Source: Ureibacillus composti
Lineage (GTDB): Bacteria; Bacillota; Bacilli; Bacillales_A; Planococcaceae
Assembly: GCA_030348875.1 (NCBI GenBank)
Contig: JAUCEP010000002.1
Coordinates: forward strand, 2,187,001 to 2,251,000
DNA: 64,000 nt
Direction of reading: 5' to 3'
The notes beneath the pieces were generated by a model. It worked only from the letters and a program-made list of their open reading frames with translations. It was not told the DNA's origin and ran no database searches. Both the position numbers and the translations under genes were made by a program. Positions 44,922-53,886 of the stretch are shown piece after piece (position 1 is the first letter of the stretch; every line of letters starts with the position of its first letter).

Positions 44922-45383
44922 TTACGAAAGAATTGTTTCAAGTGCATCATTCAACATAGCATCAAAATTTCCAAATGACTGCATTAAAGTTCCTGAAGGT
45001 TTATCGAGTTCTACATATAAATTCTCCTGTAAATCATAACAATACCACGCTGTATCAGAATCTCCAAAAAATACATATTGCTTTTGCCAATCATTCTCAT
45101 GCCAAAGTTCATTTGTCTCAATAAACCCATGAAGATCTTCATCAACTTCTTGTTCAAGTAGAACCTTATCAACACCATAGACTATTAATCCGTTAAAATC
45201 TAACCCATTTATTTTCTTTAGAAGATTAAGATATGACTTAGGTAATACAATATTTCCTAATTTCTGCTGAATAACTTGTTTCATTTTTACGATTTCTGTA
45301 TCTGATGCTGGATTTCTAAGCGAACTCCCATATCTTTCTTCAATTTTTTCTATTTCTATCAACATGTCTTCCCACTGGGGCAT
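44922..45383 (-). CDS. SMI1/KNR4-family immunity protein
   Basis: A 153-residue protein with the SMI1/KNR4 layout: an N-terminal helix pair ending in PASDTEIVKMKQV, then LPKSYLNLLKKINGLDFNGLIVYG and the closing FFGDSDTAWYCYDLQ-type strand. Proteins of this fold are the commonest immunity partners of nuclease toxins. It starts at ATG 45383, just past the end of the LXG toxin gene. The longer frame from 45434 would overlap the toxin and lacks a good site. It most likely neutralises that toxin. Confidence 0.85.
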   Translation of the reverse strand: MPQWEDMLIEIEKIEERYGSSLRNPASDTEIVKMKQVIQQKLGNIVLPKSYLNLLKKINGLDFNGLIVYGVDKVLLEQEVDEDLHGFIETNELWHENDWQKQYVFFGDSDTAWYCYDLQENLYVELDKPSGTLMQSFGNFDAMLNDALETILS

Positions 45384-45399
45384 ATCTTCTCTTCCCTTC

Positions 45400-47091
45400 T
45401 TAAAAATGTTTTGGTGGGTAAATTTCATCCTCAAACATTGGCCAATTTATTATTTTACTTTGTTTAGGGGCTAATTCTCTTGTTAGAGAATTTTGTTCAT
45501 TAGTAACAGCTTTATGATAAGGGTCATTCTTTATCAATACTAAATTAGTAAATTCATTGGTACCACCATCATCTAAAGGTAAATTATGATGTACTTGCCA
45601 TCCTTTAGGGTTAAGTCCATCTTTCATTCTAGAAATATCAGCTTCACTTATACCAGCTTTTTTAAGATAATTAACTCTTACAGGATCGGTTGCAAATTCT
45701 TTAAGAAAATTCTTTCTTACGGAACTATTAAACTCTTTTCTAAGTTTTGCGGTTTCTTCCGGAAGTCGCTTAGTGTAGGTAATTTCTTCTACCTTTACGC
45801 CTTTTAAATGAACTTTTTCTCCTTTTAACATTCCTATAAAATAATTATCTTTTACAACATTAGTTTGATCCTGAACACTTTCAGTATCTTTTCCATTTCC
45901 AACTTTTTTACCCACTTTTGCTACATCTTGTACTGTATCAGCTACGTTTGCAGCATCACTTAGTTTATCTACCACTTTTGCAGGTTTAAATAGGGTTGTT
46001 GCTGCAGCTGCAATTCTTTCGTCGATTGTTGCATCTGGACCAAAGATGGTTGGGATATCTTCGAAAAAGAAGTCCGCTGCCAAAATTGTATAAGGAGCTA
46101 GTCCATCCGGAGTACCGGAACCATTTCCCCCGACTACTTTCCTCATCCCTTCAAATGTCAGCGCATAATCGCCATTAGGTCCAATTTGTGAATGATTAGT
46201 CATCAAATTGTGTTCTTTCATATATTCAATCGCTTCATAGTTAGTTGTTGTAATACCCTCACCATTTGCTATCGCTTTATACAGTGCATCGAGATTATCT
46301 TGTGAATCCTCAGTTTCTTCCACTTTTGAAATGTTCTGATCCATGCCTTTACTAAATGCTTGAAGATTCTTCTGTGGGCTTTTTTTCACAAGCATTCTCA
46401 TGATCTCATTAAGTTTTATTTGGTTAGATAGTAAAGGATTTGATAGACTCATAAAGGTTAATAGATTCCATTTAGGCGTTGAGAAATTTACATCCGTTAA
46501 TCCGGCGATCATCGAATGTTGAATATTTCCAATCCACGTTGACATAATTTTAAGATTATTTTCAACCACCGTCAATGCATTCGTTTGCGTACGATCAAAT
46601 TCTAATAAATCATTCACAGTTTGATTACGTTGTGTTTTCGCATTCATGGTTTCGACGAGGACTTCACTGTCATTAAGCTTTGGTAATGAAACAATATCTG
46701 ACACTTCGTCCATAATGGCATTTGTTTCACTTGTGAGTTCCATTGTCACGTTTTGTGCTTGATTCATACCCTGTTCAACTTCCACTTCAAGATACGATTG
46801 TTCAATGAAGCCAGATGGATCTGGTTCTAAAGAAGAGAGCGCGGAGCCCATTTGTTCAAGGATTTCTATAAAGTTATCTTTAAAGGTCATGAAATATTGG
46901 AGAAATGGTAAGTGGCATTGTGCGTAGAAAGTACGCAAAGCTTTACCACCCTGTCCCTTTAACGATTCCTCCATCTGCGCAAGGTCTTTAATGGCCCTTT
47001 CAATTCCCTGCATTTCTCCTTCAAGACGATGGAGCATCTCGATATTTCGCTTCAGTCCTGCATGTAATTCTTCTGCATCTAATACCTTCAA
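45400..47091 (-). CDS. LXG-domain polymorphic toxin with C-terminal HNH-type nuclease
   Basis: A 563-residue toxin of the LXG class, exported by Esx-type (type VII) systems in Firmicutes. The N-terminal ~220 residues are the helical LXG module (MKVLDAEELHAGLKRNIEML), followed by a linker region containing a GxG-rich stretch (EGMRKVVGGNGSG). The C-terminus has an HNH-like site starting at His 501-His 502 (WQVHHNLPLDDGGTNEFTNL, then PYHKAVT). DNA is the likely target. The immunity gene follows directly. Start at TTG 47091 behind AGGTGAT. No type VII secretion genes or small LXG chaperone genes are visible here. Confidence 0.88.
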   Translation of the reverse strand: MKVLDAEELHAGLKRNIEMLHRLEGEMQGIERAIKDLAQMEESLKGQGGKALRTFYAQCHLPFLQYFMTFKDNFIEILEQMGSALSSLEPDPSGFIEQSYLEVEVEQGMNQAQNVTMELTSETNAIMDEVSDIVSLPKLNDSEVLVETMNAKTQRNQTVNDLLEFDRTQTNALTVVENNLKIMSTWIGNIQHSMIAGLTDVNFSTPKWNLLTFMSLSNPLLSNQIKLNEIMRMLVKKSPQKNLQAFSKGMDQNISKVEETEDSQDNLDALYKAIANGEGITTTNYEAIEYMKEHNLMTNHSQIGPNGDYALTFEGMRKVVGGNGSGTPDGLAPYTILAADFFFEDIPTIFGPDATIDERIAAAATTLFKPAKVVDKLSDAANVADTVQDVAKVGKKVGNGKDTESVQDQTNVVKDNYFIGMLKGEKVHLKGVKVEEITYTKRLPEETAKLRKEFNSSVRKNFLKEFATDPVRVNYLKKAGISEADISRMKDGLNPKGWQVHHNLPLDDGGTNEFTNLVLIKNDPYHKAVTNEQNSLTRELAPKQSKIINWPMFEDEIYPPKHF

Positions 47092-47389
47092 TACATCACC
47101 TACTTGATAAAATGATCTGTAAAGTAGAATGTTTACTTTAATCTCGGTGTTATATTCAGTTTACTAGATTCCATTCGTTTCTTACCATATGTAAACATAC
47201 CTAGAAGGATTTGGTACTTTTGTTTTTCTCCTTTGGTTCATCAGTTATTAGCATGTTTACTGAAAGCCTTTACATATTAGAATTCATCTAGGTTCCAATA
47301 GACAAGTGAGATGAATAAATTTTTTTAAACTTCTCACCAACTGACATTTCCCTCATATTCTAATACCAAAAGAAAAGAGGTGATTGCCC

Positions 47390-48781
47390 ATGCTTGTTGA
47401 ATTTACCGCCCTTCATTGGATATACGTTGTCTTTATCGTATTAATTATTGGGTTTATGGTGAAACGCTGGGATACTTCGCTTATTAGTATCCTTGGAATA
47501 TTTGTTTTAGCAATCGTTGCAACTGGAGACCTAACCGCCTCCTTAAGTAAGGTATTCAACAGTTTTATCTACGCCATAACAGAATTATTGTCGACGATTT
47601 TAATTATTTCATTGATTGTGGCAATGAGTCAGGTGATGAAAAAATCGGGGATCAATGAAGTGATGGTGGCTCCATTTACAAAATTAATACGAACACCAAC
47701 ACTTGCTTATTGGGTTACCGGGATTTTAATGATGATTATTTCTTGGTTCTTCTGGCCTTCTCCGGCTGTTGCGTTACTAGGTGCGGTGTTGTTACCGGTG
47801 GCGATTCGTGCTGGGTTACCGGCACTTGGCGTTGCGATGGCGATGAACTTGTTTGGTCACGGGATTGCGCTTTCTGGTGACTTTATCATTCAAGGTGCAC
47901 CAAAACTAACTGCTGATGCTGCAGGTATTCCCGTTGCGGATGTTGTTTCAGCAAGTGTTCCCCTTGTTATTGTCATGGGGGTTGTTACAACGATTACGGC
48001 ATTTATCTTTTTACGCCGTGATATGAAGAAAGGCACTTTGGAGCTTGTCGGATCATATGACGGTGAAAAAGTAGAAGAAAAATCAGAAAACCTTCTCACC
48101 TTAGGTCAGAAAAAATTCTTTGCGCTTTTGATTGTGGTTGCCTTTTTACTCGATGTGCTTGCTATGTCATTGCTAAAATTAACTGGAGGCGATGCAACTG
48201 CCCTAGTTGGAGGAACGGCTGTCTTTATTTTACTTCTTCTAGCAGTTGTGGCACATAAGAAAAAAGGACTTGAGAAAACGACAAGTTACTTTATTGAAGG
48301 CTTCCAATTTGGGTTTAAAGTATTTGGTCCAGTGATTCCGATCGCAGCATTCTTCTATTTAGGGGATTCTGGGTTTATCAAAATTATTGGTGAATATTTA
48401 CCAAGTACTTCGCAAGGTATTGTGAATGATTTAGGGATGGGGTTAGCCGCGCTCGTTCCGTTAACAAAGGAGATTGCAGTTGTCACGTTAGCAGGTGTCG
48501 GGGCAATTACAGGATTAGATGGATCTGGCTTCTCCGGTATTACGTTAGCAGGTTCCATTGCAAACTTGTTTGGAACAGCTATTGGCGAGGGTACGGCAAC
48601 ATTAACAGCACTAGGTCAAATTGCAGCAATTTGGGTAGGTGGTGGTACGCTCGTTCCTTGGGCGCTAATTCCAGCAGCAGCAATTTGTAATGTCAGTCCA
48701 TTCGAACTCGCTCGTCGAAATTTAATTCCTGTTGTAGTGGGGCTAGTTGTAACGACAATAGTAGCGATGTTCTTAATATAA
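47390..48781 (+). CDS. GntP/ion-transporter-superfamily permease
   Basis: A 463-residue integral membrane protein with about twelve hydrophobic helices in two halves. The C-terminal half has Gly-rich loops (GAITGLDGSGFSGITLAGS) like those of gluconate and other organic-acid carriers of the ion transporter superfamily. Start at ATG 47390, six bases after AGAGGTGA; the TTG at 47384 is on the site. The substrate cannot be told from sequence; an organic anion is likely. Followed by a terminator. Alternatives are DcuC-like or CitMHS-like carriers. Confidence 0.75.
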   Translation: MLVEFTALHWIYVVFIVLIIGFMVKRWDTSLISILGIFVLAIVATGDLTASLSKVFNSFIYAITELLSTILIISLIVAMSQVMKKSGINEVMVAPFTKLIRTPTLAYWVTGILMMIISWFFWPSPAVALLGAVLLPVAIRAGLPALGVAMAMNLFGHGIALSGDFIIQGAPKLTADAAGIPVADVVSASVPLVIVMGVVTTITAFIFLRRDMKKGTLELVGSYDGEKVEEKSENLLTLGQKKFFALLIVVAFLLDVLAMSLLKLTGGDATALVGGTAVFILLLLAVVAHKKKGLEKTTSYFIEGFQFGFKVFGPVIPIAAFFYLGDSGFIKIIGEYLPSTSQGIVNDLGMGLAALVPLTKEIAVVTLAGVGAITGLDGSGFSGITLAGSIANLFGTAIGEGTATLTALGQIAAIWVGGGTLVPWALIPAAAICNVSPFELARRNLIPVVVGLVVTTIVAMFLI

Positions 48782-48847
48782 ATTTAATTACGACTTGGCG
48801 TCATTGTGTCCGGATTTGTATGTCCTGCACAAGCTGAATGAAGATAA

Positions 48848-48892
48848 AGTATCTCATGGAGGATGTAATTCCTTCATGGGATATTTTTTTAT
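48848..48892 (+). terminator. Terminator after the permease gene
   Basis: Imperfect stem ATCTCATGGAGGA with TCCTTCATGGGAT, then a long T run. A similar hairpin, with a related GTAATTCC loop, lies at 51985-52027. Confidence 0.75.
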
Positions 48893-49059
48893 ATAAGAAG
48901 TGCTTTTCTATAAAAGGAAATTTGAATCCGACTCTCACTTTACTTTTCCTTTAATAGCTAGTCGGGTGAATTCCTTACAAAATGATAATTATTCATACTA
49001 TTGGGTAATAATGGTGAATATGACAGTTTGAAGTTTAGACAATATTGGGGAAGTGAATT

Positions 49060-50481
49060 ATGCTAAACATTATTTCTTTTGTGATGATTTCTATTTTATT
49101 TATCCTATTTCTCTTTCTACTCATTGGTTGGCGTTGGATCATTAAAAAATTCGTTCAACAGATGGGAAAAATTATTCTTACAGATAGTTATCAAGAAAAT
49201 ATTATGGAGCTAATGCCAGGTCTTCGTCATATGGGCATTCAAAATATGGTGGAAAATAGCTTACGTGCAGAAACGGGTGACGTTCTACATCGTCCACTTG
49301 GTTCGTCAAAAAAATGGCCGCATTTAGATCCGATTACATTTATCGCTGCTCAGACGACCCCCTTTCCAATTGATGGTGATCAAGATGTTGATGTAAATGT
49401 AACAATTGGTCCAAATGCAAAAAAACCAATGAAAATAAAAATTCCACTTATGATTAGTGGAATGGCCTATGGAATTGCACTTAGTGAGGATGTGAGACTT
49501 TCTTTAGCTGAAGCAGCTAAAAATGTTGGTACTGCCATTAACTCAGGTGAAGGCGGTATTATGCCTGAGGAATTAGACACAGCAGGTAAATACATTTTAC
49601 AGTTTTCTAAAACGGATTGGTCAAAAGAAGAAGAAAAAATTAAGCGTGCAGATATGATTGAGGTTAAATTTGGACAAGGAGCATTATTTGGTGTAGGAGG
49701 TAGAATTTCACCTGATAATTTAACAGGTCGTGCTCGTGATGTGATGGGACTTAAAGAAGGTGAAGAAGCCGTCATCTATGATAACTTTTTTTCCAATCAA
49801 ACATTAGATGATTTAAAGGAGCTTGTTGATGAGCTTCGAAACCTTACGGGTGGTGTTCCTATTGGTGCGAAGATGGGAGCCAGTGGAAAAATTGAGGAAG
49901 ATATTGATCATTTAATCTATTTAGGAGTAGATTATATTGCGATTGACGGTGGACAGGCTGCTACACTTGGCGCACCTCCAATTCTTTCAGATGATATGGG
50001 AATTCCAACTTTACATGCCATTGTCCGTGCTGTTAACCATTTAGAAAAGAGAAATATGAAGGGCCAAATTAGTTTAATTGTTTCTGGAGGACTTTTAGTT
50101 CCTGGACACTTTTTAAAAGTCCTTGCCCTTGGAGCTGATGCCGTTTATTTAGGATCTGCCATGTTATTCTCAGTCTCACATAGTCAATCTCTTAAAGCGA
50201 TTCCGTTTGAACCACCTACACAAGTCGTTTGGAATCAAGGGAAATTTAAAGATCTATATAACCGTGAAGAAGGTGTTAAATCAGCTGAGAAATTTTTAAC
50301 ATCTAGTATAGAAGAAATGAAAATGGCATTAAGAGCAATGGGAAAACGCTCCTTAAAAGAGCTATCAAAAAAGGATTTAGTATCCTACGATGAATTAACA
50401 GCTAAAATGGTGGGTATTCCCTTTTCATTCGAAACTTGGGAGGACAATAAAAAAGGTTCAGGTACTGACTCTAATCAATAG
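49060..50481 (+). CDS. Membrane-anchored FMN-binding glutamate-synthase-like protein (YerD type), copy 1
   Basis: A 473-residue protein with one N-terminal transmembrane helix (about 5-28) and the FMN/TIM-barrel domain of the glutamate synthase large subunit (MPGLRHMGIQNMVENSLR; SGMAYGIALSE; AINSGEGGIMPEEL; ISLIVSGGLLVPGHFLKVLALGADAVYLGSAM). It lacks the glutaminase domain and the full iron-sulfur region of GltB. B. subtilis YerD has this structure. It is followed after 25 bases by a close paralogue. Reaction unknown; an FMN-dependent oxidoreductase is likely. Confidence 0.88.
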   Translation: MLNIISFVMISILFILFLFLLIGWRWIIKKFVQQMGKIILTDSYQENIMELMPGLRHMGIQNMVENSLRAETGDVLHRPLGSSKKWPHLDPITFIAAQTTPFPIDGDQDVDVNVTIGPNAKKPMKIKIPLMISGMAYGIALSEDVRLSLAEAAKNVGTAINSGEGGIMPEELDTAGKYILQFSKTDWSKEEEKIKRADMIEVKFGQGALFGVGGRISPDNLTGRARDVMGLKEGEEAVIYDNFFSNQTLDDLKELVDELRNLTGGVPIGAKMGASGKIEEDIDHLIYLGVDYIAIDGGQAATLGAPPILSDDMGIPTLHAIVRAVNHLEKRNMKGQISLIVSGGLLVPGHFLKVLALGADAVYLGSAMLFSVSHSQSLKAIPFEPPTQVVWNQGKFKDLYNREEGVKSAEKFLTSSIEEMKMALRAMGKRSLKELSKKDLVSYDELTAKMVGIPFSFETWEDNKKGSGTDSNQ

Positions 50482-50506
50482 ATTTTATCATAATGGAGAA
50501 TGAAGC

Positions 50507-51928
50507 ATGTCAAACCTTTTGCAATATTTTATTTTCACTATTGTTTCACTACTTTTTATCGTCACTTTGTTCATGCTTGTCGGATGGCGTTGGATCACGA
50601 AACAAATCATGATGAAGACTGGAAAGATCATACTTACGGACAGTTATCAAGAAAATATTATGGAGTTAATGCCAGGTCTTCGTCATATGGGCCTTCAAAA
50701 TATGATTGAAAATAGCTTGCGTGCCGAATCTAGCACCGTTCTACAACGCCCACTTACTGGCTCTTCAAAAAAGTGGCCGCATCTGGAATCGATTACCTTT
50801 ATCCCAGTACAAGTTTCACCTTCCGTTGTAAATGGAGATGAAGATGTAGATCTCTCTGTCACGATTGGACCAAAAGCAAAAAAACCAATGAAATTAAAAA
50901 TTCCACTGATGATTAGCGGAATGGGTTACGGTGTTGGTCTTAGTGAACAAGCCAGGCTTTCTTTGGCTACAGCTGCGTACAATGTCGGAACCGCGATTAA
51001 TTCTGGCGAAGGTGGCGTTTTACCTGAAGAACTAAACGCAGCAGGAAAATATATTTTACAGTTTTCCAAAGCACATTGGGCTAAAGAAACAGAAGTAATT
51101 AAACGGGCAGATATGATTGAAATTAAGTTAGGACAAGGTGCAATAGCCGGGATGGGCAAAAAGGTTCCTCCTCAAGATTTGCCAGGTCGTGCTCGTGAAA
51201 TTATGGGACTTTATGATAATGAGGAAGCTGTACTTGGTGAACTTTTCTTTAAAAATCAAACATTAGAAGATATAAAAGGTCTTGTCGATGAACTTCGACG
51301 TACGACAGACGGTGTTCCGATAGGTATCAAAATAGGAATGAGCGGAAAAATTGAACAAGACCTCGATCACCTCATTAAAATGGGTGTCGATTTTATTGTG
51401 CTTGACGGCGGTCAAGCAGCCATGAAGGAGGCCCCACCTATTTTAGCTGATGACTTTGGAATCCCTACCTTGCATGGAATTGTCAGGGCTATTCGCCATC
51501 TCGAGAAAAGAAACATGAAAGGTCAAATCAGTTTAATCGTCTCCGGAGGGCTTTTAGTACCTGGTCATTTTTTAAAAGTACTGGCGCTCGGGGCTGATGC
51601 GGTATATGTTGGATCCGCTATGTTATTCGCTCTTTCCCATACACAATCCTTAAAAGCAGTTCCATTTGAACCACCTAATCAGGCTGTTTGGTATAACGGG
51701 AAATTTAGGGATCAGTTTAACATTGAAGACGGCATAAAATCATCGGAGAAATTCTTAACATCGAGTGTTGAAGAAATGAAAATGGCATTAAGAGCAATGG
51801 GAAAACATTCCTTAAAAGAGCTGTCAAAAAGGGATTTAATGTCCTATGATGAATTAACCGCTAAAATGGTTGGGATCCCCTTTTCATTTAAGAGATGGGA
51901 GGACAATAAACGCGGAAATGATAGTTAA
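50507..51928 (+). CDS. Membrane-anchored FMN-binding glutamate-synthase-like protein (YerD type), copy 2
   Basis: Tandem paralogue of the preceding gene, the same length (473 residues). It has the same single membrane helix and FMN barrel (MPGLRHMGLQNMIENSLR; AINSGEGGVLPEEL; ISLIVSGGLLVPGHFLKVLALGADAVYVGSAM). Both copies keep the flavin-binding loops, so both are probably active. The near-identical C-termini (ALRAMGKHSLKELSKRDLMSYDELTAKM) point to a fairly recent or gene-converted duplication. The genes are 25 bases apart and must be co-transcribed. Confidence 0.88.
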   Translation: MSNLLQYFIFTIVSLLFIVTLFMLVGWRWITKQIMMKTGKIILTDSYQENIMELMPGLRHMGLQNMIENSLRAESSTVLQRPLTGSSKKWPHLESITFIPVQVSPSVVNGDEDVDLSVTIGPKAKKPMKLKIPLMISGMGYGVGLSEQARLSLATAAYNVGTAINSGEGGVLPEELNAAGKYILQFSKAHWAKETEVIKRADMIEIKLGQGAIAGMGKKVPPQDLPGRAREIMGLYDNEEAVLGELFFKNQTLEDIKGLVDELRRTTDGVPIGIKIGMSGKIEQDLDHLIKMGVDFIVLDGGQAAMKEAPPILADDFGIPTLHGIVRAIRHLEKRNMKGQISLIVSGGLLVPGHFLKVLALGADAVYVGSAMLFALSHTQSLKAVPFEPPNQAVWYNGKFRDQFNIEDGIKSSEKFLTSSVEEMKMALRAMGKHSLKELSKRDLMSYDELTAKMVGIPFSFKRWEDNKRGNDS

Positions 51929-51984
51929 ATTGAACTTGAGCATGTAATAGCGATTGTTGAGATATTTCCATTAACACAATATAA

Positions 51985-52027
51985 AAGTGTCTCATGTAGA
52001 AGGTAATTCCAACTTAGTGAGACACTT
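51985..52027. terminator. Hairpin between convergent genes
   Basis: AAGTGTCTCA (51985-51994) pairs perfectly with TGAGACACTT (52018-52027). The T tract is short, so termination is probable but not certain. Confidence 0.6.
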
Positions 52028-52050
52028 ACTTATTATTAGAAAGTTTTTAT

Positions 52051-52596
52051 TTAAATAGAGGACTTTCTGCTAGAGACCACTTTCCACTTTCTATAATGTA
52101 TCGAAATAAGCATCATAATAGTAGGTACTAAGAGAACGATCGAGATGAAATGGAAACACTGTCCTATCTGGGAGATGATGCCTATTGAAATAGATTTCAA
52201 AAATAATGAAAAAATGAAAAATAAGACTAAAAAGCCTGCAATGGAATAAATAGGTTTTGCTAATCGGGATACTTTATCGACAGTTGAATCGGGATCACTA
52301 TAAATTGGTTGTGTACCAGTTGCTGCTTTAAATATGTGTATATCATAATCTGAACAAACATGAGACCACCCAGCCATTTGGAATAATTCAAAGTACTCTT
52401 CTTTTTCTCCCTTTTCTAAGCTACGATAATCAATACTGTACTGAATATCTTCTGGATCTGATTTTTCTAATTGGTAACCCATAAAAGCGAATTTTTTTAA
52501 CATCCATCCTTGCTTTGCTTTTTTCGCAAGCTTTTCCATATCCTTTTGTTCTGAAAAAGCAAGTCCGTTTGACGGCATATATTTTATTTTCCCCAT
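52051..52596 (-). CDS. DUF2812 membrane protein
   Basis: A 181-residue protein of the DUF2812 family: a soluble N-terminal domain (GWMLKKFAFMGYQLEKSDPEDIQYSIDYR; EYFELFQMAGWSHVC) and two C-terminal membrane helices (about 117-137 and 145-165). These genes are regularly paired with PadR regulators, as here, where it begins one base after the PadR stop. It is presumably the target of that repressor. Function unknown. Confidence 0.88.
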   Translation of the reverse strand: MGKIKYMPSNGLAFSEQKDMEKLAKKAKQGWMLKKFAFMGYQLEKSDPEDIQYSIDYRSLEKGEKEEYFELFQMAGWSHVCSDYDIHIFKAATGTQPIYSDPDSTVDKVSRLAKPIYSIAGFLVLFFIFSLFLKSISIGIISQIGQCFHFISIVLLVPTIMMLISIHYRKWKVVSSRKSSI

Positions 52597-52597
52597 C

Positions 52598-52912
52598 TTA
52601 CGCTCCCCCTTTAAGTCCTTTCTCGGCTAGTTGAATCATCACTTTTCGTCTTTTAATATCTTCTGTTAATACTTCTCTTCCTTTATCGGTCAATACATAA
52701 ACTTTTCTACGGGAATCAGATTCATCATGTAGAACGATTAAATGTTCAGCTAATAATTTTTTAATAATTGTATAAAGAGAAGCTGGACCGATGACAAAGT
52801 CGCCATTTGTTGTTTCCTCTACCAAGCTCATCACTGCATATCCGTGCCTTGGTTCTGTAAGTGCTGCCATAATATAAAAAACTGAATCAGTTAATTGTTC
52901 CAAAGATTTCAA
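52598..52912 (-). CDS. PadR-family transcriptional regulator
   Basis: A 104-residue winged-helix regulator with the PadR pattern: DSVFYIMAALTEPRHGYAVM, then GPASLYTIIKKLLAEHLI and the wing RRKVYVLTDKGREVL. It lacks a long C-terminal dimer domain, so it belongs to the short PadR group. Start at TTG 52912 behind GAGGTGG. A large operator-like repeat sits directly upstream (52931-52975), which implies autoregulation of the padR-DUF2812 operon. Ligand unknown. Confidence 0.9.
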   Translation of the reverse strand: MKSLEQLTDSVFYIMAALTEPRHGYAVMSLVEETTNGDFVIGPASLYTIIKKLLAEHLIVLHDESDSRRKVYVLTDKGREVLTEDIKRRKVMIQLAEKGLKGGA

Positions 52913-52930
52913 GTAAGAACCACCTCTTTA

Positions 52931-52975
52931 TATCATAAAGTGATATATCTAAAAACAATATATCACTTTATGATA
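52931..52975. promoter_or_regulatory. Operator-like perfect inverted repeat upstream of padR
   Basis: TATCATAAAGTGATATAT (52931-52948) and ATATATCACTTTATGATA (52958-52975) are perfect 18-base arms around a 9-base spacer. Each arm is itself nearly palindromic (TATCA-N5-TGATA), so the site probably binds two regulator dimers. Confidence 0.75.
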
Positions 52976-53034
52976 CATATGTAAACTGCAATTGGAAAAA
53001 AATAAAAGTGCCCCCAAAGGACACTTGTTAGTTA

Positions 53035-53886
53035 TTAATGATCAGTATAGCGGCCATAGTCAGGGATGGCGATTTTATCGAATTCATTTGCTAATTTTGT
53101 CAGGTTTTCAGTTAATTCTTCTCCTAACATTGGAATGCCATGTCCTGTTATGGCAATGCTTGGATTGAGGGATTGTAGTTTTTTGACGGAGTCCCAAGCG
53201 GTTTTCCAATCGGTTGTAAAATAGCGTGGTGGTCCGCTGATTTCTTGGTCTTGAACAAGGACTTTAAATAAGGATTCTTGTTTAACGGTAACAAAGGCGT
53301 CTCCTGCGATGAGGGCGCGGTCTGATTCACGGAATAATGAGACATGGCCTGGAGAATGACCAGGTGTATGAATCCACTTCCAACCTTCTAATGCGGGAAT
53401 CGTGCCATCCTTTGGTAAAGTCTTGACTTGGTCACCAAGTTGAATAGGCTCATTTGGAAAATATGGCGACATTCTTGCAACGAGCCCACCTTCTACCGTT
53501 GGATCAGCTTCTGGATAGCTTTTTTGGCCTGTCAGATAAGGGATTTCTAGTTCGTGTGCATATACTGGGACATTCCAATGGTCTACTAATTCGATAATGG
53601 CACCGACATGATCAAAATGTCCATGGGTTAGGACAATAGCATTAGGTTTAGCGTTTCTACCAAAACGGGATTCCGCTTCCTTAATAATTGCATCCGCAGA
53701 TTTTGGCATTCCTGCATCAATTAGTGTCCATTCATATGGTTTCGTTGGACTTCCAACAAAACATAAATTCACTACTTGTACTGTATAGTAATAGAGATCT
53801 GTCGCAACTTCTTTTCCTACGCCACTTTTAATGGATGTTACAGGTATAAACTTATAATCTTCGCCGTAACTCATTTGTTCACTCAC
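53035..53886 (-). CDS. MBL-fold metallo-hydrolase
   Basis: A 283-residue metallo-beta-lactamase-fold hydrolase. The metal site motif is LTHGHFDHVGAI (HxHxDH), with further ligands in HTPGHSPGHVSLF, IAGDAF and the closing ITGHGIPM. Start at GTG 53886 after AAAAGGAG. Glyoxalase II-like or lactonase-like activity is possible; the substrate is unknown. It reads away from the GC-rich element at 53998-54095. Confidence 0.88.
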   Translation of the reverse strand: MSEQMSYGEDYKFIPVTSIKSGVGKEVATDLYYYTVQVVNLCFVGSPTKPYEWTLIDAGMPKSADAIIKEAESRFGRNAKPNAIVLTHGHFDHVGAIIELVDHWNVPVYAHELEIPYLTGQKSYPEADPTVEGGLVARMSPYFPNEPIQLGDQVKTLPKDGTIPALEGWKWIHTPGHSPGHVSLFRESDRALIAGDAFVTVKQESLFKVLVQDQEISGPPRYFTTDWKTAWDSVKKLQSLNPSIAITGHGIPMLGEELTENLTKLANEFDKIAIPDYGRYTDH

